NCBI RefSeq assembly: GCF_900747795.2
Contig: NC_041396.2
Coordinates: 37,206,674 to 37,270,673 of the forward strand
From: Erpetoichthys calabaricus
Lineage: Eukaryota > Chordata > Cladistia > Polypteriformes > Polypteridae
Reading direction: 5' to 3'
DNA length: 64,000 nucleotides
A model generated the notes under the pieces. That model ran no database searches. It saw only the letters and a program-made list of their open reading frames with translations, and was not told the DNA's origin. The first letter of the stretch is position 1; each line of letters begins with the position of its first letter. This document shows, one piece after another, positions 1 through 11,200 of the stretch. Both the position numbers and the translations under genes were made by a program.

Positions 1-147
1 TTTACTGTTTAGTAGACGCGGTACTTACTGAATAGTATTTTTTCCTTTAGTGTTTCTTAGTGTTTAGTAGACGCTGTGTGCCGGTGTTCCTGGCGGTGTT
101 GCGGTTTAGTGTTACTTTCTACTTCTTTTTTGTACTTTAGTGTTTAA
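1..147. other. Unassigned T-rich sequence at the window edge
   Basis: No gene is seen. The motif gtttagtagacgc occurs twice (about 7-19 and 63-75), so this is probably a diverged repeat. It flanks the Helitron end on its left. Confidence 0.3.
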
Positions 148-626
148 CTAGCAAAATACCCGCGCTTCGCAGCGACAAAGTACTGCTTTAAAATTTTAAA
201 TAATAAACTGAGGGAAAATGTACCAATAATTATTTGTTAAGGATCTCTTTGCATACCACGTTGTCAGTTTGCCCCTCCGGTTGTAATATGACCAAGCTGT
301 GCGCTGAGCTTACTCTTGAGCATGCAACGTATAGTTGGCCATGTGAAAAGCAATCTTGCCTCAGATCAATGCCAACCTTTGTAGGGTCTGTCTCTGAGAC
401 TTATTAATTGTCATTGCGAAGCAGAGCCTTACTGAAAATTGTAGGCGTTTGAATAGAAATGGGAGATCAGAGGGTATAACGGGGATGCGAGGAATAAAAA
501 CTCTCTCCCCTGAGCCACCGCCAGTAAAAATAGTTGCCTCAATTAGGTTCTTTTAGTTAAAGTTAAAGCTGACCTCCTACCTCTCATTTAGCATCAATGG
601 TTCTGATCACAACAATACAAGTTTTG
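148..626 (-). mobile_element. Helitron 3' end with Rep/helicase C-terminal remnant
   Basis: Read on the minus strand, bases 480-361 encode [19 protein letters not shown], preceded by IPSDLPFLFKRLQF. This is the C-terminal Pif1-type helicase signature of Helitron transposases; the usual G-Q-T/S motif reads R-Q-T here. A second frame just downstream gives [15 protein letters not shown], so at least one frameshift separates the two blocks. The minus-strand 3' terminus is a GC-rich palindromic segment followed by CTAG at 148-151 and then T, as expected for a Helitron end. The 5' limit is set where sequence paralogous to 37330 begins (about 627). Helitrons move by rolling-circle replication; this copy is a truncated, non-functional remnant. 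Confidence 0.8.
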
Positions 627-1283
627 TACATCATGTTAGTTTGAAGGGGCGTGTTAGGGGCGGACCTCAGTTAATTCTTAGAATGTGAGTTTTTCTGCCA
701 GTTCAGTACTAGAACAGTGATGTCACTGGTCCACTCTTTTCTGGTAATTTTTGCGGACACACCCACATCATTTCACATCTACTATTTTTTCAAAGCTTCT
801 ACATGTACGTAAGACTACTTTACATCATTAAAAAACAGAAAAACATGACTTTTTTCTTTAAAAATAAAGCAATAATAAAAATCATAATTATAGTATTATT
901 TTTTCAGCTTTGATTTTTTAGAGGAATCTTTGTGAGGCTAATATTTTTTTTTGTGTTTGTTTCAAAGGCAGCATGTACTGGCATTGGTTCTGTTGACTTG
1001 TACTTCAGGAGAGTCAGCCTGGCCACTTCTTGTGGTTTTTTTTACATTCTCTCTAAAGATGGAGGGGCTGCTCTCTTATCACTAAGAAGTGCTCATTTCA
1101 CTAATTGAACAGATGTCTGAATAGCATTTTAATAAATGTACCCTAGTTAACTTTTCTTAATGATTCATTCATTCAAAAATAGAGACCATTTAGTTTCTTA
1201 ATTTAATGAAGTTCGGTGTTATCAAATGTTTTACTCTTAGGGCTTGTGAAAGGGGCTGAAGTATTCATTTAATGATGAAAAAC
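627..1283 (+). repeat. Paralogous segment of V1R unit 1 (matches 37330-38400)
   Basis: This non-coding stretch aligns with the sequence upstream of V1R gene 2: gttagtttgaaggggc at about 633 matches 37340, and the block containing cactggtccactcttttctgg recurs at about 37410. After about 830 the match continues at 38155, because unit 2 has a 641-bp Helitron inserted there. No ORF is convincing. I read it as the 5' part of a tandemly duplicated V1R unit, later separated from gene 1 by the large hAT-like insertions. Confidence 0.75.
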
Positions 1284-1540
1284 AAGGGGGCTCCGCCCCC
1301 TGCTCGCTTCGCTCGCCTACCCCCGGTGTTTTGAACCCGTGCCCGCTGGGCAGCCACGTGTGAGGATGACGCACGTTTAATACGGAGCGTTCGCCTGTGT
1401 ACCTGTTTATGACGTTTTAATTTGCTTTCTACTCTGTCTTTTATTTCTGATCTCGCTTTATTCTGCTTTTGTTTTAATGACACGTGGTCCGTGGTGAATA
1501 TATTTTGCCCGTTTCGAGTAATAATGTTCATTTGTTTGCG
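1284..1540 (-). mobile_element. Helitron-like non-autonomous repeat, 3' end
   Basis: The minus strand ends in a GC-rich palindromic stretch (gcgagcgaagcgagcaggg, then CCCCCTTG), similar in form to the Helitron ends at 148 and 54372. The encoded frame (1265-1531 minus) resembles one at 11250-11453 minus (KARSEIKDRVESKL versus TARSKIKHRVGNKL), so the same repeat family lies in the spacer between the two large hAT-like elements. The terminal CTTG differs from the usual CTRR, so the Helitron assignment is tentative. Confidence 0.4.
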
Positions 1541-1595
1541 ATACTGTGATGTTTATCGTACTGTTAATAATGCATCACTGTAATGTGATTCACTT

Positions 1596-1756
1596 AGGGG
1601 GGGTAAACGTTAACATTTAACATTCTACAAAGTTATTGTCTTTTTTTCACCTGCATTATCATCATTCTTTAATATAATATTATTTATTGTATTAGTATGC
1701 TGCTGCTGGAAAATGTGAATTTCCCATTGGGATTAATAAAGTATCTATCTATCTAT
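1596..1756 (+). mobile_element. L2-like LINE 3' UTR and short (ATCT)n tail
   Basis: The sequence from gggggggtaaacgttaac to gggattaataaagtatcta matches the 3' UTR of the long L2-like element ending at 45385. Only the untranslated end is present, with about four tail repeats. It faces the L2 copy at 1831-2787 tail to tail. Confidence 0.8.
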
Positions 1757-1830
1757 AGTTTGGACATGTGAGGATGACGTATGTTTAATACGGAGCGTTC
1801 GCCCGTGTCACTGTAGCTCTTTCCAAACTA

Positions 1831-2787
<957 letters not shown>

Positions 2788-2830
<43 letters not shown>
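2788..2830. repeat. (AT)n microsatellite
   Basis: About 21 AT dinucleotides at the 5' break of the L2 copy. It may have grown at the insertion junction. Confidence 0.95.
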
Positions 2831-2833
<3 letters not shown>

Positions 2834-3211
2834 GTGGTGCATTGTGGAGCACTGCGGACTCTGTAGTGTTTCCCGTTTCACTTCGTATCCCACGTTCATT
2901 AGATGTGTCCACGCGGGTTCGGTGTCGAAGCTGTGTTAGTTGTTGAGCTGTGTGGTTTTGGAGCCGAGACAGTTTTGCTTCCGCGGTTTCAGACGCGTGT
3001 CCGTACCATCTCGGGTTTGATGTATGAACCTTTGTGGACTCCGTACGCATTAGTGCCACTCACAATATGGCGCATTAGTGCCACTCACAATATGTCAGCG
3101 ACGCCTGCGCCTTCCGTATTATGTCGGTTCTTACTATGCTGTGTAGGCGCATTTGTCTTTTGTACTTCACTGGGCGTTCTGACGCCCGATGTAGGCGCCT
3201 GAACCTTCAGG
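2831..3211. repeat. Older dispersed repeat, left part
   Basis: GC-richer sequence with no convincing gene. It continues on the far side of the first hAT-like element (11201-11797) and again after the second (18716 onward). Removing both insertions rejoins it as one segment that contains the two target sites ccttcagg and tctgacgg. Confidence 0.55.
3204..3211. repeat. 8-bp target-site duplication ccttcagg (left)
   Basis: Identical to 11193-11200. Eight-base duplications are the hAT-superfamily hallmark. Confidence 0.9.
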
Positions 3212-3330
3212 TAGTGATGGGCGGAGTGAAGCCTCATGAAGCATCAACACGTTTGAAGCAATTGTGTCGGAAATCGTATCGAAGCTTCGAAGCATTTGAC
3301 ACTCACCTCTCTAGGGACACCTCCTGGCCA
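3212..3330 (+). repeat. Terminal and subterminal repeat, copy 1 left end
   Basis: Starts TAGTGATGGGC and contains gtgaagcctcatgaagc and tatcgaagcttcgaagc. Its reverse complement forms the right end of copy 2 (18590-18707). Confidence 0.8.
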
Positions 3331-4479
3331 TTTGTATTAACAGCACATTTTAACAGTAAACCCTTAGAGCATTGTGGACGAATACCGAATCTCTATGAAG
3401 TTGTAATATACACCTTTGAAGTCAAAAATTATAATTGGCAATAATGTCAAGCATTGTAAATCGACATACGCTTAGCAAGTAATTATTCTGCAGTAATCGG
3501 ATCAACGTTGACTAGTTATGTTAGGCGCTAGCACGGATTACCGTTGTTTAGAAGTAAATGTATGCGTAACGGTGGCTTGAACAATTACGCCAGTCGCACA
3601 GCGCCAGGTCTCGTGTTCAATAACAAACCTGGTAAGCATCTGTCTGGGGATTGCAGATTGCCGTTGCCTGATGCGTTTGATTGATAGTTCCGATTATGCG
3701 GCAATGCTCCTTGAAAACCTGGTTGGTGTTAGACTTCTAATCGGGAATTTAATCTGCATAATGTACATTCATATTCTAATTCCAATGTAAAACCAGCATA
3801 TATCAGTATTTGAATTAAACTCTTCAACCAAACTAGACTACACCTCGTGGAAATGCGATTGGTCCATCACTAACTGTCACTAAATTTTGCAATAACTATA
3901 CTGATACGAACTGGCGCTACACATCCACATCATCACGTGCATTGGAAATGAGACGCTGAGCTTTTGACGCACAAATGTTTCAAAACGACACCTTGAAGCT
4001 TGTTTAAAAGTGCACGTGAGATGATGAAGGGGAGGTAAAGCCAAATGTCACTGAGATATGTCGTGTGTTTACTTTTATCAGCATTGTCAATTACTTCACC
4101 CCAAGTTAGCCTTGTTAATGACGACGCTGTAGACTCTTCATCGATTGATACAGACGCCGGCATGAAGATCTACTAATGCACTGGAAACAAAGAGCAGGCA
4201 GCTATCCATATTTATAGTAATTTCAAAAAAAATCTGTCTTTGCCAGAAACATTTATTCTTGTTTACCATAAGAGCAGCCCATACTAATCATTTATCTCGA
4301 AGCATGCGCAAATAAGACTTGATACACGTATATCACCTAACGTTCAAAGTACAAGACCTGCAGTTTACCTATTGTAACATAATATAGCTAATACAACTAA
4401 TGAAACCCTCTACGTTAGCTAGATCTACCATTTCATCATATACATGAAACAAGACACATATTTTCATTAGATACATCTT

Positions 4480-4816
4480 TATCACACTGCTGCCTCACAA
4501 TAAGGAGACTCGGGTTAATTTCCCGGCTCCTCCCTGCGTGGTGTTTGCATGTTTTCCTCGTGTTTGCGTGGGTTTCCTTCGAGTGCTCCGGTTTCTTCCC
4601 ACAGTCCAAAGACATGTAGGTTAGGTGCATTGGAGATCCTAACATGTCCCTAGTGTGTGCTTGGTGTATGTGTGTGTCCTGCGGTGGGCTGGCATGCTGC
4701 CGGGGATTTGTTCCTGCCTTGCGCTCTGTGCTGGCTGGGATTAGCTCCAGCAGACCCCCGTGACCCTGTGTTTAGATATACTGTAGCAGGTTGGACAATG
4801 ACTGACTGACTGACAG
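4480..4816 (+). mobile_element. V-SINE inside copy 1
   Basis: Diverged tRNA-type head (ctgcctcacaataaggagac), then the conserved central block (gtttgcgtgggtttcc, cagtccaaagacatgtagg) and the 3' region ggctgggattagctccag, ending in a tgac-repeat tail. SINEs are non-coding and depend on LINE enzymes. The reverse-oriented partner is at 17112-17440, so this insertion predates the spread of the two hAT-like copies. Confidence 0.85.
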
Positions 4817-4879
4817 ACATATTGAACATTAATGCAGTAATTATAGCAGTAATAATGAACCTGAGGAAGAAAAGGAATA

Positions 4880-5945
4880 TTTATGAGAAGGGACAGAAAC
4901 AGTGATATCGTAGCAAACAGTATAAAAACAACATATAACACAGTAAATAGAACATATAGAATATCAAACAAGATATTACACTTCACCAGCAACCACCCGG
5001 TATCTCATAAACGGAGCTGTGTTAAAACTCTATTCAGAAGAGTCCATACCCACTGCAATACGAAGGAAACAAAAATGAATGAATAACTTCAAACGGATAT
5101 TCAAAAACATTCATTAATCGGAGCTTACACAGAAGACGCCAAAAAACTCAGCAAACAATTGAACTGAATCAGAATCCCCACCCCACCTGGCACTCACTCC
5201 CTTATCACCACAATGTGTCAGAAGGTACAGCGGGCATCCTGGCCAAGTCAGGTGTCAGAATAGTGCACAAACCCACGAACAATCTGCGCACGGTCCTCTT
5301 TAATGCTAAAAATAAGAAATCGATAGCAGAAACACGAAACGCAGTTTATAGTATTCCACGCAGTTCTTGCTCAGCAGTATACATAGGACAAACTTCAAAA
5401 AGAATCGCAACACGTATACAGGAACATCGCAACGCCATCAGAAGAAAGGACTCACTTTCATTGATCTACACGCATACTAAATCAACAGGACATACATTTA
5501 ACTGGGACAAGTCAAATTTAAGGCCAGTACTAAAAGTGGCAGAGAGCTGGCCGAATCTTGGCTATCAAATGAGAACGCCATCAACAGACACTTGGACGTA
5601 AATCCAGCATATGTAAACTTAATAATAATTCATTACATTTATATAGCGCTTTTCTCAGTACTCAAAGCGCTATCCACACAGGGAGGAACCGGGAAGCGAA
5701 CCCACAATCTTCCACAGTCTCCTTAATGCAAAGCAGAAGCACTACCATTGCGCCACCTGTGAGGACACAGACGAAGAACATGTTCATAATAAATAAACTG
5801 TACACCCAATACCCATATCCACATAATGTTTTGCTATATATTGCCTTTGATTCTTGCAAGTCTAAGCATTATCCTCTGATGAAGACCCCTGGCAGGGGTT
5901 GAAAGCTCAGGAATAAAAACTACTTTATGATACATGATACATTTT
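4880..5945 (+). mobile_element. Penelope-like element fragment with GIY-YIG domain
   Basis: Bases 4883-5086 encode a conserved pre-endonuclease segment (SNHPVSHKRSCVKTLF). Bases 5215-5601 encode a GIY-YIG endonuclease-type domain: AVYSIP and SAVYIGQTSKRIATRIQEH, where the GIY half reads AVY and the YIG half is intact. Both are typical of Penelope-like retroelements, in which this domain follows the reverse transcriptase. The reverse transcriptase core is absent, so this is a 5'-truncated fossil. The 3' region has the usual ctgatgaagacccctgg block near 5877. A short SINE interrupts it at about 5621-5764. The reverse copy is at 16290-17045. Confidence 0.8.
5621..5764 (-). mobile_element. Short tRNA-derived SINE, present only in copy 1
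   Basis: Read on the minus strand it starts with a tRNA-like head (aggtggcgcaatggtag, then gggttcgcttcccgg) and ends with aaagcgctatataaatg plus an (ATT)n-like tail. Bases 55952-56103 are a second copy. The matching place in hAT-like copy 2 (about 16304) lacks it, so it inserted after the two copies separated. Confidence 0.85.
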
Positions 5946-5991
5946 TTCTCCCTTTGTGGATCTCCAGCTGCAAATATATATATATATACAG

Positions 5992-6334
5992 TAATCCCTC
6001 ACCTATCGCGGGGGTTACGTTCCAGAGCCCCCCGCGATAGGTGAAAATCCGCGAAGTAGCGACCTATATTTATTTTATTATTTGTACATATTTCTAAGGC
6101 TTTATTAAACCCTTCCCACACTCTTATAAACCTTTCTCACTCTCTTGTTAACCTTTCCCACACTCTTATAAACACTTCCTATGCTCTTAAACACTTTCTA
6201 CATTCTTAAACACGTCAATGTGTCTGCACTCGCTTTGTGAAGGGGGGCAGCTGAACTCGCGCTGAGCAGAAATGGACTTTGTGCTGCTTCTGCCAAAATG
6301 CCTGCTTGTCGCTCTGCTCGTTTGGAAGGGGGGG

Positions 6335-6389
<55 letters not shown>

Positions 6390-6893
6390 CTGAACGCACC
6401 TTCACTCAAACCCCCCTCCCCGGAAGCGCAGTAAGCTCCTGCCACTTCGCATTGTCAAGGGGGTGGGGAGCAGAATGAACGCTAAGGAGAAGTGGACTTT
6501 GTGCTGGCTTTGTGCTGCTTGTCGCTCTGCGTGTCAATAATTTAAAAGCCTGTACATCACCAATTTTCCTGTCTCACTGTCTTGTCTTGCGTGAAGTTAA
6601 AATGTTTTATAATAGTGAGATGTTACTCATATCCTTAGCCCGACATTCACATATCATATGTGTTAACAAAGTGTGTTTTATAAGTTTACATGTGTTTAAA
6701 GCATGTGGGATGGGTATTTTAAGGCTTAAACTATAAAAATGTTTATTTATATGGTCTTTCTATATCGCGGATTTTCTCCTGTTGCTGATGGGTCTGGAAC
6801 ATAACTTCCGCGATAGGCGGTCAATCACTTGTATTTAAAAACCCGCGAAGTCGTGAATCCGCGAAAAGTGAACCGCGAAGTAGCGGTACAATC
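5992..6893 (+). mobile_element. pogo/Tigger-like non-autonomous element
   Basis: Begins cagtaatccctcacctatcg after a TA-rich flank and ends near gcgaagtagcggtaca before a TA-rich flank. It contains several tatcgcgg/ccgcgata motifs typical of short Tc1/mariner-superfamily (pogo-type) elements. No transposase frame is seen. It includes a (GT)n run at 6338-6378. A shortened version lies in copy 2 at about 15905-16290, missing both ends. Confidence 0.6.
6338..6378 (+). repeat. (GT)n microsatellite
   Basis: About 20 GT dinucleotides after a 10-G run. Absent from copy 2. Confidence 0.95.
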
Positions 6894-7285
6894 ATATATA
6901 TGTTGATTTCTATATTCAGTGAATACACGCATAACACTGTTCACTATAGAAGTGAGGCAGTGCAACACAGAGACTGGAATATTTATGAGAACAGCCAGAG
7001 TATTATGGTGAAGGAAGTGTTTTGAACCATATTAGTACAGCTGTTCTTATGCATTCTAATAGTCAGCATTTTAATATGCAAAATTTGTCATTTTATATTT
7101 TGACACTAAGTAATGTACTGCACAATAATTTCAGTTGTGTTGATGATCCAGAAAGATTTGTTTCACCAATCACAACTCTGTTGAAATTTTGTAACCTGGT
7201 GGTGGAATATGCAGTGTAATGTAATTAATATAACTTCCTAACTCTCGGGTCAAAGCAGTAAGCTGACATGAGGAATGGAAATGTC
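6894..7285. other. Non-coding interior of copy 1
   Basis: AT-rich, no gene seen. Nearly identical in reverse at about 15510-15905, including the short frame at 7022-7219, which differs from its partner at one residue. I regard that frame as chance. Confidence 0.5.
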
Positions 7286-8145
7286 CCGCCCCCATGCATT
7301 GCGGTTCGAAGCAATGAGCAGACATGCGTAGTACTGAGATTGCATCCTGATGGGGTGCCGAAGCCTCAGACATGCTGAGTACTGAGATCGTGACGGGACA
7401 CCGAAGCCTCTGACATGCGCACTAGGTTAACTGAGGCTTCGAAGCCTCAAACAGATTTGAAGCCTCAGACATGCGTAGTACTACTGAGATTGCGTCATGA
7501 CGGGCTTCGAACGGGGATTTGAAGCCTCAGACATGCGTAGTACTACTGAGATTGCGTCATGACAGGCTTCAAACGGGGATTTGAAGCCTCAGACATGCGT
7601 AGTACTGAGCTCATGACGTGGCGCCGAAGTCTCAGACATGCGCACTGGGTTAACTGAGGCTTCGAAGCGTCGAGCAGATTCGAAGCCTCGGACATGCGCA
7701 CTGGGTTAACTGAGGCTTCGAGGCGTCGAGCAGATTCGAAGCCTCGGACATGCGCACTGGGTTAACTGAGGCTTCGAAGCGTCGAGCAGATTCGAAGCCT
7801 CGGACATGCGCACTGGGTTAACTGAGGCTTCGAAGCGTCGAGCAGATTCGAAGCCTCGGACATGCGCACTGGGTTAACTGAGGCTTCGAAGCGTCGAGCA
7901 GATTCGAAGCCTCAGACATGCGCACTGGGGTAACTGAGGCTTCGAAGCCTCGAGCAGATTTGAAGCCTCAGACATGCGTAGTACTACTGAGATTGCGTCA
8001 TGACGGGCTTCGAACGGGGATTTGAAGCCTCAGACATGCGTAGTACTGAGCTCATGACGGAGCTCTGAAGCCTCAGACATGCGTAGTACAGAGATTGGAT
8101 CATGATAGGGCTTCGAAGTCTCGAGCAGACATGGTTACTGAATCT
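7286..8145 (+). repeat. Satellite-like array of gaagcctc/acatgcg units in copy 1
   Basis: Dozens of variants of cgaagcctcagacatgcg separated by cactgggttaactgagg or by tagtact-type spacers. The core (7624-7959) is six head-to-tail 56-bp units. The motif cttcgaag and the string gaagcctca also occur in the element's own termini, so the array appears built from terminal-like binding sites. The partner array is 14830-15500. Confidence 0.9.
7624..7959 (+). repeat. 56-bp minisatellite, six units
   Basis: The period was counted directly. Each unit contains acatgcgcactggg and ttaactgaggcttcgaag. Copy 2 also has six units (15059-15394). Confidence 0.9.
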
Positions 8146-8629
8146 TTGTGAAGCCTCAGCACACTCAAAGGCATTGACCTCTATATTTTGAGAGTCTATC
8201 TGACACTTAACTCTCTAGTTATATTTTGTAATTCGTATTGACATTACACACTTCACTTAATATAGTTAAACTACAATTCAGGTAGTTGCTGAGAAGTAAT
8301 TATTGTTCTTGTGGATTGCTGTGATTTCCTTTGTCTGATACATAGTGTCAAAGATATATTGTCATATATGAACTTTATATATATAAAAAGATTAGGTAAA
8401 TCGTGCAACCTTTTTATGGACCGCTTAATTTTGTTCAAAACCGTACGTCATATAGTATACATCTATAAATATAATTTTTTTGTCTTCATTAGGAGAATAC
8501 AACAATGATACTCTCGTGTCAATTAAACCAATTTAACGTGCATATGTCAAGCAACATATTTCCACATCCGCCGCAGTAAGAACAGTAGTAGTAGTTCAGT
8601 TGTGCGAAGCTCGTTGATTATCCTGATTA

Positions 8630-8705
8630 GGTGGCTCAATGGTATCGCAACTGTCTCTCGGTAAAAACACCAGCGGTTCGCGTCGTCGATCCTCCACTTG
8701 TTAAA
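8630..8705 (+). repeat. tRNA-like stretch in copy 1
   Basis: tggctcaatgg resembles an RNA polymerase III A box and gcggttcgcgtcg a weak B box about 45 bases later. The B box departs from GGTTCGANTCC, so it is unlikely to be a functional tRNA. A tRNA-derived SINE head is possible. Conserved in reverse at 14280-14355. Confidence 0.35.
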
Positions 8706-11090
8706 GGTTTTTTTCAATTCCTCCATTTAACAATATTTTCAGCTTGGACGGATAGCGAGCAAATCGAGCTGTCGAGGGAAGATTGGGCCGCCGTAGACGG
8801 GCAGGGGGCACACGTCCCTAATTATATTGTGTATGTAAAGAGTTTCACTGTAAAACGTAATAAGCTTCATATTTGTGTGTTTGGAGACCCTGGTGTCGTA
8901 CTGAATTTGTATTGTAGAAAAACAAACTACTGTCCAGCATGCCTAAATGTGTCTTTTCGTTTCTGATCGCTATACGGCACTATCAATTTAAGACAATTCG
9001 CTATAAACAGTTTCAGCCAATCAGCACCTTCTAAACATGCAGAATGACAGTGTGAACCTTTATTGTAGCGGCGCAGCATCTTCGTACAGTCAGTCATTGT
9101 CCTGTTAGACTATTTACTGTTAAGTGCTGCTTGAGGTATCGTTTATAGTACAACAGGTAGCCTACGTAGTTCTTAAATTGGTATTAAAATGCACACAAAA
9201 GTCTCCTAAATTATTTATTGAAATGCCTACATTTACAGTGTCCGTTTTAGGAAATCGTAGTTTTTACTTGTTCCCGTTATTAGGAATTACAATTTCTCAG
9301 TGTCATATATTATTCGTTACTACTCGCGAGTCCCGCATCATTGAGATTCTGATTTATATTCGGTATAAGCAATTTTTTAAAAGGAGCGTTCATTGAACTG
9401 ACTATAGCAGACTTGTCATCTTCTTAAAATGACTTTATTGATTTGATGTTGACAATCATAAGGTCAAAAACCAAGGAGGCGAAGAGTTTGCACGGACTGT
9501 GCTGTTTCATTTTTTTGTGACATCGCATCAGTAGAGAGTGCGTCAAATTAACAATGCATTCTGTCGTAAATGGCAGCGCATACGTTTTTTATATTTCCTA
9601 AAGGCCAATGTGTCTCAGTTTGCTCATTAATATATTTTGACAGTGTATTTTAGTGAGAATGGTTATAAACATATTACCCATGTTCATTTCCCATGTAGAT
9701 ATGTAACGTTTGGTGAGAATAAATAAAAAGTAACAACACATATAATAGTTATGTTGCATTGTTTATGATTAACAAAATTCATAGTTTATCTGAAATGTTC
9801 TACTTATACAGTCGATTTATTCCACTTCTGAAGGTGTACATTGTCGGTATTCTCCATTGCAATTGCCCCAGAGTGTAAGGTGTGCCAGTGCAACTGAAGG
9901 GTGGCAGACGAGCTCACGTAATGGGTGACAAGGCACATCCTTACCCTGATGCCGAGGCTCTTGTCATGAATATTCCCATCTTGTGCTTTTTCTCGTTCCT
10001 GCCAGTTTACTATTATTATTGGACACGTATGTAGAGGGAATGTGTGTCTTATTTTATGTCTATGAAAGGAAGGACGGTAAAGCCTTGAATGAAACTGAGT
10101 GTTGATACTTTGGGTGACACGACAGGTGAGGAGCAGGGAACGTTAAATGTGACAGTGACTGCGGGGGATTGTGGGACTGGAAGATGGTTTAAGAATACAG
10201 AAACGACAAAAGCTTAGTCTTTCAATATTTTTATTTACATCAATGACTTACTCCGTTGAGCTGCAGTTCGGAAGATTACTTATTTACCCCCCGGCGCAGC
10301 CTTTGATAAGATGCATTCAGAAGGAAAGGATGTTACTGACAAAGTCAGGTGTTATTTTGAAAGTTTGGCTCCAGATGTGCTTATCCAGCTGCTCCTTCTT
10401 GTCAGTACTTGAGTGATCTTTATGTTCACCTCTGGATGAATTCGCAAAGTTTCTTTACAACGTTTTTGTCTCATTAACGCAGAACTCCCGAAGCTTTCCT
10501 AAAATTGCAGAAGACAGTTGTGATTAGTTATGCAGCACATGCTTTTACTCACATTGCTTTTTGGAAATCAGTAATACAAATCAGCTACAGATCTGGGAAT
10601 CACTGAATAGTAAAAACGTTTAATGAGAGTGTCTTCCGCATATACTGGTGTAATGACCACGTCGGCTTTAGTGAAGCGTTTCTTAGCCTCTCTGATATGA
10701 TCGACATGGCGTAGAGTAGATTCTGGATTGTTATAATACGTGCTACCTTACGCAAAATATGCTCATTAATTTGTTACAGATTCTAGGTGGACACGATTCC
10801 ACACCAAGGAAAAAGGTGCCCCATGTAAATCTTTCATAATGTCTCCAAAATATATTTGTTAACTTTCAGACAAGTACTACTTAACTGTTTTATACAAAAT
10901 CCTTATTTCAACATATGCGAGCCTAAATTAGGATTTTATCTCGGGTTAGCGAACCTTATCGCTGTAGCAAGAACAACTGCTTTTACGCTTTGAGCCAAAG
11001 CACTTTAACAGACTAGTGAATTACCAAATCGACTGCTGACTGCGCAGATATCATTGACGTCATTACGCAAGCGTGACTCAAAATCACGTG
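8706..11090. other. Long unassigned interior of copy 1
   Basis: No recognisable gene. The longest frame (8631-8966, 111 codons) also exists in copy 2 (14019-14354) with two residue differences, but resembles nothing I know. A stop-free stretch on the minus strand near 10590-10735 also persists in copy 2. Ancient coding sequence is possible; no family can be named. Confidence 0.4.
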
Positions 11091-11192
11091 ACGGGCGCAT
11101 TTGAAGCAAGCCTCGAAGCGGCACTTCGATCTCCAGTGCTTCGAAAACTCGACACAGTGTCGAAACCTGAGTATCGAGCGGCCCATCACTAC
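11080..11192 (-). repeat. Terminal and subterminal repeat, copy 1 right end
   Basis: Ends gcggcccatcacta. Contains tcgaagcggcacttcgatc and tgacacagtgtcga-like palindromes. It matches copy 2's left end (11798-11915) in reverse. Confidence 0.8.
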
Positions 11193-11200
11193 CTTCAGGG
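11193..11200. repeat. 8-bp target-site duplication ccttcagg (right)
   Basis: Identical to 3204-3211. Confidence 0.9.

Larger units (their letters stand above)
3212..11192 (+). mobile_element. Giant hAT-like non-autonomous transposon, copy 1
   Basis: A 7981-bp element bounded by inverted termini TAGTGATGGGC and GCCCATCACTA and by the perfect 8-bp duplication ccttcagg. The termini and duplication length fit the hAT superfamily. Subterminal regions are rich in the palindromic motif cttcgaag, a plausible transposase-binding repeat. I found no hAT transposase in any frame. The interior carries a V-SINE, a Penelope-like fragment, a short SINE, a pogo-like element, a 56-bp satellite and a tRNA-like stretch. 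Copy 2 (11798-18707) is nearly the same sequence in reverse. Copy 1 is longer mainly because of the extra short SINE and about 600 bp around 5790-6390 missing from copy 2. Mobilisation in trans by a related transposase is inferred. Confidence 0.85.

Noticed and set aside
7286-8145. CRISPR-like array (regular repeats with spacers)
   Set aside because: Units are contiguous tandem repeats without unique spacers, in vertebrate DNA.
8630-8705. Possible functional tRNA gene
   Set aside because: A-box-like string is present but the B box is poor and no cloverleaf could be drawn; kept only as tRNA-like.
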